A stretch of 64,000 bases of DNA from DAOTXN01 sp034435435 (lineage in GTDB: Bacteria > Chloroflexota > Anaerolineae > S140-20), in assembly GCA_034435435.1 (NCBI GenBank), contig DAOTXN010000084.1, positions 47,382 to 111,381 of the forward strand, read 5' to 3'. The notes beneath the pieces were generated by a model that worked only from the letters and a program-made list of their open reading frames with translations, was not told the origin of the DNA and made no database searches. Below, one piece after another: positions 41,307 through 49,977 of this stretch. Each line of letters begins with the position of its first letter. Position 1 is the first letter of the stretch. The position numbers and the translations under genes are program-made.

Positions 41307-41978
41307 GTGCCGATCACTATCCCTGTGTTGAAAGAAGTTACCGAGGCCAATACCCTGCTCGCCGAAGCCCTGCGGGCCGGCTTTGCCCAAAACAAGGTCC
41401 TGGCGCTCAACATCATCGCCTCACCCGGCGCCGGCAAGACATCTTTGCTGGAACGCACCATCGAACGGCTAAACGGCGAGTTGCGGTTATCTGTCATCGA
41501 GGGCGACCCCACTACCAGCATTGACGCCGAACGCATCGCCGCCGTGGGCATACCGGTCGTGCAGATCAACACCGGCGGCGGGTGTCACCTGGAAGCGCGC
41601 CAGATCCGGCGGGCCGTCGAGCAGCTCGACAGCGCCAACGCGGACGTGGTGATCATCGAGAACGTCGGGAACCTGATGTGTCCGACCGAATGGGATCTGG
41701 GCGAGGACATCAAGGTCGTCGTCGCCAGCCTGCCCGAAGGCGACGACAAGCCCCTCAAGTATCCCATGGCTTTTTTGACCGCCCAGGCCATGGTGATCAA
41801 CAAAATCGACCTGCAGCCGTACATCCCGGCCAAAGTGGCCATGATGCGTGAGAACGCTCTCAAGATCAACCCGCGCCTGGCTGTTTTTGAGGTCTCTTGC
41901 ATCACTGGTCAGGGCATCGACGAGTGGTTGGAGTGGATCCGCGAACAACTGGCCCGCAAACGCTCAAAAGCGGGCTAA
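41307..41978 (+). CDS. hypB: Hydrogenase nickel incorporation GTPase HypB
   Basis: HypB inserts nickel into NiFe hydrogenases and some ureases. The 223-residue protein has the P-loop IIASPGAGKTSLLERT (about 36-51), metal-binding GGGCHLEARQIRRA (about 91-104), the G3 region IIENVGNLMCPTEWDLGED and NKIDLQPY. It lacks the His-rich N-terminus of some HypB proteins. No hydrogenase, HypA or urease gene is in the window, which is odd. It follows the aminotransferase by 48 bases and is probably co-transcribed with it. Confidence 0.9.
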   Translation: MPITIPVLKEVTEANTLLAEALRAGFAQNKVLALNIIASPGAGKTSLLERTIERLNGELRLSVIEGDPTTSIDAERIAAVGIPVVQINTGGGCHLEARQIRRAVEQLDSANADVVIIENVGNLMCPTEWDLGEDIKVVVASLPEGDDKPLKYPMAFLTAQAMVINKIDLQPYIPAKVAMMRENALKINPRLAVFEVSCITGQGIDEWLEWIREQLARKRSKAG

Positions 41979-42105
41979 ACCGGAGCACATGCGATGTACG
42001 AAATGCCTGTGAGGACGCGCCAGGATTGCCAGCGCCAGCTAGACCTCAGCGAATGGCGCGCTGAAACACCCAAGTCCAATCACGCCATCATACAAACCTG
42101 AAGGG

Positions 42106-42211
42106 CTAGCAGCTTGTCGGAGAGACGTAATCTAGCCCCTTGTGGGCGTACAAAATGGGCGCAAAACGGGCACAAGGCCCTATATTACACAGTTTTCCGA
42201 CAGGCTGCTAG
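42106..42211. mobile_element. MITE-like 106-bp element
   Basis: Terminal inverted repeats of 16 bases (CTAGCAGCTTGTCGGA at 42106-42121 and its reverse complement with one mismatch at 42196-42211) frame a non-coding core. An inner CCTTGTG/CACAAGG pair adds a second palindrome. The TAGCAGCCTGTCGGA-like terminus resembles insertion-sequence ends. It lies four bases before the ATG of the MFS gene and supplies the in-frame TAG just upstream. Confidence 0.7.
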
Positions 42212-42214
42212 GCA

Positions 42215-43477
42215 ATGAGCGAAGCCCAAGCTGCCTCAACGACCGTAGAGACCAGAATCGCTGCTGTCGAAAGCAAGAAAGCGCTACCCGGTGAATTTCA
42301 CACCTCTGGCGTCATCGCCGTCAGCGCCGGCCACGCCGTCCACGACACCTACACTGGGTTTCTGAATCCCCTGCTGCCCAAGTTTATCGAAGCCCTGTCA
42401 TTGACCAAAACCGAGGCCGGGCTGCTGACCGTCTTTATGCAATGGCCATCCATCTTGCAACCCTTTCTCGGATACCTCGCCGACCGAGTCAGTCTGCGCC
42501 CTTTTTTCATTATGGCTCCCACCGTCACGGCAGTGGCGATGAGCCTGTTGGGCGTCGCGCCCGGTTACGCCGTGCTCGCCATGTTGTTGCTCGTCGCGGG
42601 CCTCAGCTCGGCCAGCCTACACGCCGCAGGTCCGGCGTTTATCGGCCATCTGTCGGGGCGTCAATTGGGACGCGGCATGGGCTTTTGGATGGTGGGGGGC
42701 GAATTGGGGCGCACACTCGGCCCCATGGTCGTCGTCGCCACGGTCCAACTGGTGGGCCTGAAAGGCACGCCCTGGCTCATGATCACTGGGCCTGGCGCGT
42801 CGGTCTTGCTCTATTGGCGGCTCAGAAACGTAGTGGAAAGCGTCCCCAAGACCCGTCAAGAATTGCCCTTACGCCAGGTGTTGCGCGGGATGAGTTCGTT
42901 TGCGCTCCCGCTGGCCGGCCTTGTCACGGCGCGCGCGTTTCTGGTGGCAAGTCTATCCACCTACCTGCCCATTTTGATCACAGAGCAAGGTGGAAATTTG
43001 TGGCTGGCCGGCGCTTCACTCACGATCTTTCAGGCGGCCGGCGTTGTCGGCGCCTTTTCGGGCGGTGCCTTGAGTGATCGCCTGGGCCGGCGGCGCATCC
43101 TTTTTTTCGCAATGTCCACGGCCTCGATCTTTGTTTTTGTCTTTCTGGGCGTATCTGGTTGGGTCCAGCTCATCATCCTGATCGTACTCGGCTTTTCCGT
43201 CTTGTCGCTTGAGCCGGTATTTATGGCTGTGATGCAAGAGAGTTTCCCCGAGAATCGCGCCCTGGCAACCGGCGTGCTCTTGGCTCAAACTTTCACCATT
43301 CGCTCCCTGGTTGTGGTTGCCCTGGGGGCAGTGGCGGATAGATACGACATGCGCATGGCCTTTGTCATAAGCGGTGTGATCTCATTCGTGGGCCTGCCGC
43401 TGATTTTCCTACTCCCGCGCCACACAGCTACAAACCAGATCGAGATGCAGGAAGAGATTGACGCTAAGGAGCGATAA
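42215..43477 (+). CDS. Major facilitator superfamily transporter
   Basis: The 420-residue protein has twelve hydrophobic segments from residue about 30. Typical MFS features are LADRVSLRPF after helix 2, a central loop (RNVVESVPKTRQELP) and LSDRLGRRRILFFA after helix 8. It is the fosmidomycin-resistance-like shape. The start is uncertain: the ATG at 42215 has no good ribosome site and the MITE end lies just before it. The MttB-like gene follows without a gap, so it probably exports or imports a methylated or N-compound. Confidence 0.85.
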   Translation: MSEAQAASTTVETRIAAVESKKALPGEFHTSGVIAVSAGHAVHDTYTGFLNPLLPKFIEALSLTKTEAGLLTVFMQWPSILQPFLGYLADRVSLRPFFIMAPTVTAVAMSLLGVAPGYAVLAMLLLVAGLSSASLHAAGPAFIGHLSGRQLGRGMGFWMVGGELGRTLGPMVVVATVQLVGLKGTPWLMITGPGASVLLYWRLRNVVESVPKTRQELPLRQVLRGMSSFALPLAGLVTARAFLVASLSTYLPILITEQGGNLWLAGASLTIFQAAGVVGAFSGGALSDRLGRRRILFFAMSTASIFVFVFLGVSGWVQLIILIVLGFSVLSLEPVFMAVMQESFPENRALATGVLLAQTFTIRSLVVVALGAVADRYDMRMAFVISGVISFVGLPLIFLLPRHTATNQIEMQEEIDAKER

Positions 43478-44932
43478 ATGATTTTGCAGAGCAATTATAC
43501 AGCCTATAACACCCCCCAATTTAGAAAACTCTCTCCCGACCAGGTAACGCACCTGCACCACGCCAGCCTGGAAATCCTGGACCGCACCGGCGTATGTCTG
43601 TACGACGAGGAATGCCTCGACCTCCTGCGCAAGGCTGGGGTGCAAGTGACCGAAGAAAATCGCGTACGCATTCCCCCGCGTCTGGTCGAGTGGGCGCTGT
43701 CCATCGCTCCCAAGCGCGTGGTTCTGTGTGATCGGCATGGAAAGCGCGTGATGCCCTTGGAGCGTCACAACGTCTTTTTCGGCCCTGGCTCCGACTGTCC
43801 CTACGTTCTGGATCACCGCACCGGCGAGCGGCGTCAGGGAACCTTGAAGGACATCGAAGAAACCATCCGCGTGTGTGACGCGCTGCCCAACATAGACTTT
43901 CTGATGTCCATCTGCATCGCCTCCGATATCGAACAGGAGACGGCGGACCGGCATCAGATGCGCGCCATGCTGATGAACAGCACCAAGCCGATTCTGTTCG
44001 TGACCACCGAGTTCGAGGGTTGCGTGGACGTGGTCGAGATGGCCGAGGCTGTGGCAGGCGGCGCAGAGGAGTTGCGCCGCAATCCCATTGGCGCGCTGTA
44101 CATCAACGTGACCAGCGCCCTGCGCCACAATCAAGAGGCGCTGCGCAAGCTGATGTTTATGGCCGAAAAGGGCCTGCCCACCACGTATACGCCGGTCGTG
44201 CTGCGCGGCATGAGCGGTCCGGTCACAGCAGCCGGGGCCATCGCCTTGGCCAATGCGGGTGAGCTGGCAGGATTGGTGTTGGCCCAGTTGAAACGCGAAG
44301 GCGCGCCAGTCATCCTCACCGGCGGGGTCAACGACATGGCCGATATGCGCAGCATGGCCGACATTTACGCCGCGCCTGAAAACCGGGTAATGCTGGTGGA
44401 GCTGGCGCACTATTACGGCTTACCCATTTTTGGGCTAGCCGGGGCCAGCGATTCCAAGCTCCCGGATGAACAGGCCGCCGCCGAAGCCGCCTTTTCACTC
44501 ATCCTGGAAACTTTGGGCGGCGCACAAATGGTACACGACGTGGGTTATCTGGAGGGAGGCCGACTCAACTCGGTCGAGCAAATCGTCATCTGCGACGAGC
44601 TGATCCACTATGTCAAACGTTTTATGACCGGGTTGGAGATCGACGCGGAAACGCTGGCGCTGGACGTGATCGACGCTGTCGGTCCGCACGGCGACTTTTT
44701 AGCGACCAAGCACACCCGCCAACATTTCAAAGAGGACTGGTACCCCGCTCTGCTCGACCGCAGCAACTATGACAACTGGGCTGCCGCAGGGGGCAAAACC
44801 TTGCGCCAGCGAGCCAGAGAACGGGTGGAAGAAATTCTGTCCAGCCATCAACCCGAGCCGCTTCCGACAGACGTCCAGTCCAAGATTGACGCTATCGTGA
44901 ACCGGGCGTCGGGCGAACAAGTCAATGCGTAG
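43478..44932 (+). CDS. MttB superfamily methyltransferase, no pyrrolysine codon
   Basis: The 484-residue protein belongs to the trimethylamine/glycine-betaine methyltransferase family (TIM barrel; NTPQFRKLSPDQVTHLHHASLEILDRTGV..., VTAAGAIALANAGELAGLVLAQL, AHYYGLPIFGLAGASDSKLPDEQAA). The frame has no internal TAG, so it is a non-pyrrolysine homologue, in the family of betaine/carnitine-type demethylases. Such enzymes need a corrinoid partner, and none is in this window. It starts directly after the MFS stop (AAGGAG upstream) and is likely co-expressed with the transporter. Confidence 0.87.
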   Translation: MILQSNYTAYNTPQFRKLSPDQVTHLHHASLEILDRTGVCLYDEECLDLLRKAGVQVTEENRVRIPPRLVEWALSIAPKRVVLCDRHGKRVMPLERHNVFFGPGSDCPYVLDHRTGERRQGTLKDIEETIRVCDALPNIDFLMSICIASDIEQETADRHQMRAMLMNSTKPILFVTTEFEGCVDVVEMAEAVAGGAEELRRNPIGALYINVTSALRHNQEALRKLMFMAEKGLPTTYTPVVLRGMSGPVTAAGAIALANAGELAGLVLAQLKREGAPVILTGGVNDMADMRSMADIYAAPENRVMLVELAHYYGLPIFGLAGASDSKLPDEQAAAEAAFSLILETLGGAQMVHDVGYLEGGRLNSVEQIVICDELIHYVKRFMTGLEIDAETLALDVIDAVGPHGDFLATKHTRQHFKEDWYPALLDRSNYDNWAAAGGKTLRQRARERVEEILSSHQPEPLPTDVQSKIDAIVNRASGEQVNA

Positions 44933-44959
44933 GAGATCGGGCTTGAGATGTATCTGAGC

Positions 44960-44988
44960 TTGACAAAAGAAAAAAGGCATGATACTAT
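44960..44988 (+). promoter_or_regulatory. Promoter of the IclR regulator gene
   Basis: TTGACA (44960-44965), a 17-base spacer and TACTAT (44983-44988), about 53 bases before the ATG. The surrounding sequence is unusually AT-rich. Confidence 0.75.
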
Positions 44989-45040
44989 ATCAAATAATGA
45001 AACTATATTCCGTTAATTAGAACCCCCTGCGTGAGTTGCA

Positions 45041-45838
45041 ATGAGCAACACTTCTTCGGTTGAAACAGTCAACCGCCTGGTCCGAATCCTGGACTGCTTT
45101 TCGCCCGACCACCCCACCTGGTCCCTGGCGGAACTGAGTAAACACCTCGGCTTATCCAAGAGCACGTTGCATCGCTTCCTCGTCAGCCTTGAATTCCACG
45201 GGATTCTCCGCCGCAGCGCCAGAGATAGACGCTGGCGGCTGGGCTATCGCCTCTCTATTTGGGGCAGCCTGGCTGCCGAAAGCACCGGCATACAACACCT
45301 CGCCCGACCGGTAATGCAGGACATTGCAGCCGCCACAGGTGAGATGCCCATATTAACCATCTACCAGAATCGTCAAGTCGTCTGCATCGAAAGAATAGAA
45401 ACCAACCACTCGGTGCGCCTGGCGATGGAGGTAGGGATGCGCTGCCCCCCCCACGCCGGAGCATCCTCCAAGATCCTCATGGCTTACCTGCCTGAAGAGG
45501 AAATCCAGGCCATCATCCACGAAAACGGTCTACCCAAGCTTTGCACCAACACCATCACCGATCCCGCCGAGCTGCTGAATGAACTGGCTAAAATTCGGGC
45601 GCAAGGATACGCCGAGAGCGTGGAAGAAACAGACCCCGGCGCATGGGGAGTTGCTACGCCGATTTTTGACCGAGACGGCGCAGTCGTGGCTTCCATCGGC
45701 ATCGCCGGACCCACGCTGCGATTTTCAGAGACGCTTTCCCAACAGTACGTGAGTCTGTGTTGTCAGGCCGCTCAACGGATTTCCGCTCTGCTCCGCACAG
45801 GAGTTGAACAAGGCCATCAAAGCCTGAATCTCGATTAG
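45041..45838 (+). CDS. IclR-family transcriptional regulator
   Basis: The 265-residue protein has an N-terminal winged helix-turn-helix (ETVNRLVRILDCFSPDHPTWSLAELSKHLGLSKSTLHRFLVSLEFHGIL, about 8-56) and an IclR effector domain (MQDIAAATGEMPILTIYQNRQVVCIERI, HAGASSKILMAYLPEEE, ESVEETDPGAWGVATPIFD). Such regulators control aromatic, purine/allantoin or other catabolic genes. Placed ahead of pyrB-like and xanthine-dehydrogenase genes, it is the likely local regulator. Confidence 0.9.
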   Translation: MSNTSSVETVNRLVRILDCFSPDHPTWSLAELSKHLGLSKSTLHRFLVSLEFHGILRRSARDRRWRLGYRLSIWGSLAAESTGIQHLARPVMQDIAAATGEMPILTIYQNRQVVCIERIETNHSVRLAMEVGMRCPPHAGASSKILMAYLPEEEIQAIIHENGLPKLCTNTITDPAELLNELAKIRAQGYAESVEETDPGAWGVATPIFDRDGAVVASIGIAGPTLRFSETLSQQYVSLCCQAAQRISALLRTGVEQGHQSLNLD

Positions 45839-45859
45839 ACGCTTTCAGAGGGAGGCAAT

Positions 45860-46792
45860 ATGACTAACCTAAGAGGCCAGGACATTCTTCACGGCGCACA
45901 ATTCACCCGCGAGGAAATCGAGCACATCATGCAAGTAGCCGCCGACATGCGCGAGCAGTTAAAAACCCAACACTCCCTGAACCTGCTGAACGGCGCGGTG
46001 ATGGGGGCGCTCTTTTTCGAGCCGAGCACCCGCACGCGCCTCTCGTTCGAGACGGCCATGCTCCGGCTGGGCGGCGCGGTGACCGGTTTTGCCGACGCCG
46101 GGGCCACCTCGGCCAAAAAGGGCGAGTCGTTGGCCGATACTATCCGCACCGTGGATCAGTACGTGAACATCATTGCCATGCGCCATCCTCAAATCGGCTC
46201 GGCCCAAGAGGCCGCCGACGTCGCACGGGTCCCCGTGCTCAACGGCGGCGACGGCGCGGGCCAACACCCCACCCAGGCCCTGCTGGACCTGTTCACCATC
46301 CAATCCGAGTGTGGAGGCGTAGATGGCAAGACCATCGCGCTGTGCGGCGACCTCAAATTCGGGCGCACGGTGCACGCGGGCGTCGAGCTATACAAGCACT
46401 ATGATTGCAAGCTGATGTTCGTCGCGCCCCCGCAGCTCCAGATGCCCGCCGAGATCACTGCCAACCTGCGCGCACAGGGCGTCGCCGTCGAAGAGACAGC
46501 CGACCTGGAAACTGCGCTGGCCCGGGCCGACGTGCTGTATATGACGCGCATTCAAAAGGAGCGTTTTGCCGACCCTGCCGAATACGAGCGGCTCAAAGGC
46601 AGTTACGTGCTCACCCGCGCGATGATCGAGCGAGTCAACTCACACGTCACTATCCTGCATCCTTTACCCCGCGTGGACGAAATCGCCGCCGATGTGGACG
46701 ACCTTTCCAACGCCGCCTATTTCCGCCAGGTGCAGAACGGCGTCTATACCCGCATGGCGCTCATCGCTTTGGTGTTGGGAGTGGTAGAATGA
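45860..46792 (+). CDS. pyrB: Aspartate/ornithine-type carbamoyltransferase (ATCase-like)
   Basis: The 310-residue protein has the carbamoyl-phosphate motif STRTRLSFETAM (about 55-66), MRHP, GDGAGQHPTQALLDLFTI (about 130-147), the aspartate-domain LYMTRIQKERF and HPLPRVDEIA (about 268-277), all close to aspartate carbamoyltransferase. Its position in a catabolic cluster leaves open a carbamoyl-transfer step in N-heterocycle degradation rather than pyrimidine synthesis. No pyrI regulatory subunit is adjacent. It overlaps the next gene by four bases (ATGA). Confidence 0.85.
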   Translation: MTNLRGQDILHGAQFTREEIEHIMQVAADMREQLKTQHSLNLLNGAVMGALFFEPSTRTRLSFETAMLRLGGAVTGFADAGATSAKKGESLADTIRTVDQYVNIIAMRHPQIGSAQEAADVARVPVLNGGDGAGQHPTQALLDLFTIQSECGGVDGKTIALCGDLKFGRTVHAGVELYKHYDCKLMFVAPPQLQMPAEITANLRAQGVAVEETADLETALARADVLYMTRIQKERFADPAEYERLKGSYVLTRAMIERVNSHVTILHPLPRVDEIAADVDDLSNAAYFRQVQNGVYTRMALIALVLGVVE

Positions 46793-49146
46793 CGGAACGC
46801 GAATTTAACACGGTCGGCCAGGTTACCCGGCGCAAAGACGGCGTGGCGCGGGTTACGGGTCAGGAAAAGTATAGCCCCGACATCTCGCTGCCCCGCATGC
46901 TGCACGGGCGCATCGTATCCAGTCCCTACGCCCACGCCCGCATCAAAAGTATCGACACCCGCGCCGCCGAAGCGTTGGGCGCAGTGGTCATCACCTGGGA
47001 CGACGTCCCGCACGTGCGCTACAACGAGCGCATCCTGACCATCCCCAAGGTGCTGCACAAAGACCACTACGTGCTGGCCGACAAGGTGCGACGTATGGGT
47101 GAGGCCGTGGCTGCCGTGGCCGCCGAGACCGAAGCGCTGGCCGAAAAGGCCGCCCGCGCCGTGCGAGTCGAATACGAGGTGTTGCCGGTCCTCACCGACC
47201 CATTCGAGGCCATGCAACCCGGCGCGGAGCCGATTTACGACACGGTGATGTGGGGCGAGAACGAGATCAAGATCGAAAACAACATCGCCTGCGAGCGCAC
47301 AATTTACGAGGGCGACCCCGAAAAAGCCTTCGCCGAGGCCGACGTCATCGTCGAGGGCACGTTCAAAACGCCCAAGATTTACCACGCTCAAATGGAGACC
47401 AAATCGGTGGTGGTCCGCCCAGAGCCAGACGGCGGCCTAACCGTCTGGCCGACCACCCAATCCATCCACAACGTGCGCATCCTGCTGGGACAAATATTCG
47501 ACATCCCCCTGAGCAAGATCAACGTCATCCGCGCGCCCGTCGGCGGGACCTTTGGCTCCAGCATCCAGATGAACTCGCCCATCCCCATCTGCGCGGCGCT
47601 GGCGCTCAAAGCCCGCCGCCCGGTCAAGCTGACCCTCACGCGCGAAGAAGACGTGCACGACCACTCGCGCTACAGCACGCACATCGAATTAAAGCTCGCC
47701 GCCAAACAGGACGGTACGCTCACCGGCGCCCACATGCGCCTGATCACCGACATCGGCGCCCACATCATTCAATCTTACTCTTTCCTGGGCGTGTGCGTCG
47801 GGTGGATGGTCTCGATGTATCGCCTGCCGAATCTGAGCTACCACGGCACAGCCGTTTATACCAACAAGGCCCCCTCTTGCGCCATGCAAGGCTTTGGCAA
47901 CCCGCAGGTCACGTTTGCGGTCGAATCGCTGATGGACGAGCTGGCCGAAAAACTGGGCATGGATCCCATTGAGTTGCGCCTGAAAAACTATGTCGGCCTG
48001 GGCGACACCTTCTGGGGCCAGGGACCACTGGTACGCTCCATCGTCCAGAGCGACGGCGTGCCGCAGCTTTTACAGGAAGGCGCCGAAAAAATCGGCTGGC
48101 AGCGCCGAACCACCCAATCTACCCATCCCCGCTATCGCCGCGGCATCGGCATGGCGCGCGGCTTTCACACTTCCAGCGCCGGCGCGCCCCAGCCCGGCGA
48201 CGTGATTGACTTTTCGGGCGCGATGGTCAAAGTCAACGTGGATGGCTCGGTAGACGTGATCACCGCGCTGATGGACCACGGCGGCGGCACGCTGGAGGCG
48301 CTGGCCAAGCTGGTGGCCGAGACGCTGTGTGTGCCGCTGGACAAGGTCAACCTGGCCCCCGCTGAGACCTGTTCCACCGTGTACGACTGTGTGACGCACG
48401 CCACGCGCGGCGTGTACGCGGGCGGCGGCGCGGCGGTCAAAGCCGCCGAACAGGTGCGCCAAGAATTGATCGAGACGGCAGCCCGCTTTCTGAACGTGAT
48501 GCCCGACGCCCTGACCTTGCGATTAGACGCCGAACAAGGTCAAGGCATAATCTATGCCCCGGCCATCCCCGACCGCCGGATGAACATTGCCGAGATCGCC
48601 ACCCGTTGCTGGACCGAAAGCTGGAAGACCGTCGCGGGGGTGGTGAGCCATCGTCCGGTGCACTGTCCGCCGGCCTACGTCACTGTGTTCCTGGAGGTCG
48701 AGGTAGACACCTGGACCGGCCAGGTGCGCACCCATCGCGCCGTGCTGGGCAGCGATTGCGGCACGGTGGTCAACCCGGACATGGCCGCCGGGCAACTGGA
48801 GGGCGGCCTGAGCAAAGGCGCGGGCTTTGCCCTATACGAAGACAACCAATGGGACGCCGACGGGCAGCTCAAGGGCGGCGGCTACTGGATCGACGCCAAA
48901 ACCCCCGCCATCGAAGAAAGCCCGTGCGTGGACGGTATCCAGGTGCACTTTGCCGACACCTACGAACCCAGCGGACCGCACGGGGCCAAGGGCATCGGCG
49001 AGGCCGCGACGAACCCCGTCGCGGCGGCCTACGCCAACGCCATCAAGAACGCCACCGGGGTACGTTTCTACGAGCTGCCCATCACGCCGGAAAAGATTCT
49101 GTGGGCGCTGAAAGAAAGGTTCGACAAACCTACCCATTCTGGATAG
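46789..49146 (+). CDS. Xanthine dehydrogenase-type molybdenum subunit (atypical)
   Basis: The ATG at 46789 overlaps the pyrB stop and gives 785 residues of the aldehyde oxidase/xanthine dehydrogenase family: GQEKYSPDISLPRMLHGRIVSSPYAHARI, the large Mo-binding domain, a Gly-rich block near residue 251 that reads GGTFGSSIQ instead of the usual GGGFGGK, HATRGVYAGGGAAV, and the catalytic Glu in GAKGIGEAATNP (about 732). It should hydroxylate an N-heterocycle or aldehyde using Mo-cytosine dinucleotide. The partner FAD/[2Fe-2S] protein is encoded about 830 bases downstream, interrupted by an antitoxin-like/HNH pair. Confidence 0.85.
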   Translation: MTEREFNTVGQVTRRKDGVARVTGQEKYSPDISLPRMLHGRIVSSPYAHARIKSIDTRAAEALGAVVITWDDVPHVRYNERILTIPKVLHKDHYVLADKVRRMGEAVAAVAAETEALAEKAARAVRVEYEVLPVLTDPFEAMQPGAEPIYDTVMWGENEIKIENNIACERTIYEGDPEKAFAEADVIVEGTFKTPKIYHAQMETKSVVVRPEPDGGLTVWPTTQSIHNVRILLGQIFDIPLSKINVIRAPVGGTFGSSIQMNSPIPICAALALKARRPVKLTLTREEDVHDHSRYSTHIELKLAAKQDGTLTGAHMRLITDIGAHIIQSYSFLGVCVGWMVSMYRLPNLSYHGTAVYTNKAPSCAMQGFGNPQVTFAVESLMDELAEKLGMDPIELRLKNYVGLGDTFWGQGPLVRSIVQSDGVPQLLQEGAEKIGWQRRTTQSTHPRYRRGIGMARGFHTSSAGAPQPGDVIDFSGAMVKVNVDGSVDVITALMDHGGGTLEALAKLVAETLCVPLDKVNLAPAETCSTVYDCVTHATRGVYAGGGAAVKAAEQVRQELIETAARFLNVMPDALTLRLDAEQGQGIIYAPAIPDRRMNIAEIATRCWTESWKTVAGVVSHRPVHCPPAYVTVFLEVEVDTWTGQVRTHRAVLGSDCGTVVNPDMAAGQLEGGLSKGAGFALYEDNQWDADGQLKGGGYWIDAKTPAIEESPCVDGIQVHFADTYEPSGPHGAKGIGEAATNPVAAAYANAIKNATGVRFYELPITPEKILWALKERFDKPTHSG

Positions 49147-49171
49147 AATCAGCGTCAGGAGGTAAATTACG

Positions 49172-49534
49172 ATGACGATCGAATTCACAATCCAGGTGCC
49201 CGACAGGCTGGGGCGACAGCTCCAGCGCGTCCGCGAGCGACTGCCAGAAATTCTGGAACGCGGTCTGCATGAAGTATTGGCCGAAAAGCCTCAAGACTTT
49301 CAGGATGAAAACGCCATTATGACGTTGCTCGCCAGTCAACCCACCCCGGAGCAGGTGTTGTCCATCCATCCTTCCCCCGAACTCCAGGCCCAGGTGAGCG
49401 ATTTGTTGCGCCGAAATAAAGAAGGTCAGCTCTCGCGGCAAGAAGAGGCCGCACTAGAGCGATACCTGACCCTGGAACATCTGGTGCGATTGGCCAAAGC
49501 TCACGCCTATAAAAAACTAGCGGCCCAATCCTGA
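49172..49534 (+). CDS. Small conserved protein upstream of an HNH endonuclease
   Basis: The 120-residue soluble helical protein (MTIEFTIQVPDRLGRQLQRVRERLPEILERGLHEVL) has a ribbon-helix-like N-terminus and ends in a Leu/Lys-rich helix. Such short proteins often precede HNH nuclease genes in cyanobacteria and Chloroflexota as toxin-antitoxin-like pairs; this is my recollection. It has its own ribosome site (AGGAGG) and lies two bases before the HNH gene. Confidence 0.6.
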   Translation: MTIEFTIQVPDRLGRQLQRVRERLPEILERGLHEVLAEKPQDFQDENAIMTLLASQPTPEQVLSIHPSPELQAQVSDLLRRNKEGQLSRQEEAALERYLTLEHLVRLAKAHAYKKLAAQS

Positions 49535-49536
49535 CC

Positions 49537-49977
49537 ATGACGCCGACCTACATTCCAACCCTACTGCGTCAGATGATCTACCAACGAGCGGGCGGGCGAT
49601 GTGAGTATTGCCTATACCCTCAAGCAGCCTCGTTTTTGGCCTTTGAGATCGAACACATCATCGCCGAAAAACACGGTGGTGCGACCACTGAGGACAACCT
49701 GGCTCTGGCCTGCCCTTATTGCAATCGCTTCAAGGGGACCGACGTGGGATCTATTGATCCCGATACCGGGCAACTGACCTCATTTTTCAACCCCCGAACA
49801 CAGAGATGGACCGAGCATTTTCGCCTGATTGGCGCCCAGATCACTCCGCTGACTCCCGCTGGGCGCGTAACAGCCGTGATCCTGCAATTAAATCACCCGG
49901 ATAGAATCTCGGAACGGCAACGCCTGATTGAGATTGGAGCATACTCGTTACCCGAAGAAAGGCAGAAAATGGAATGA
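49537..49977 (+). CDS. HNH endonuclease
   Basis: The 146-residue protein has a CxxC (GGRCEYC, about 22-25), the HNH core EIEHIIAEKHGGATTEDNLALACPYCNRFKG (about 37-67) with a second CxxC, and a C-terminal extension. It is complete and likely to cut DNA. It forms a pair with the preceding gene and sits within the molybdenum-hydroxylase operon, overlapping the next gene by four bases. Confidence 0.88.
   Translation: MTPTYIPTLLRQMIYQRAGGRCEYCLYPQAASFLAFEIEHIIAEKHGGATTEDNLALACPYCNRFKGTDVGSIDPDTGQLTSFFNPRTQRWTEHFRLIGAQITPLTPAGRVTAVILQLNHPDRISERQRLIEIGAYSLPEERQKME

Noticed and set aside
41979..42105. A 35-codon frame from an ATG at 41994 after hypB, possibly hypA.
   Set aside because: It lacks the MHE start and the zinc motif of HypA and ends at a TGA before the MITE; I see no family and no ribosome site.
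43478..44932. A pyrrolysine-containing MttB.
   Set aside because: The 484-residue frame contains no TAG, and the position of pyrrolysine in true MttB is occupied by ordinary codons.
46405..46788. An upstream extension of the first molybdenum-subunit gene giving 913 residues.
   Set aside because: The extension lies inside pyrB in another frame and is not family sequence; the ATG at 46789 overlaps the pyrB stop and fits the family start.
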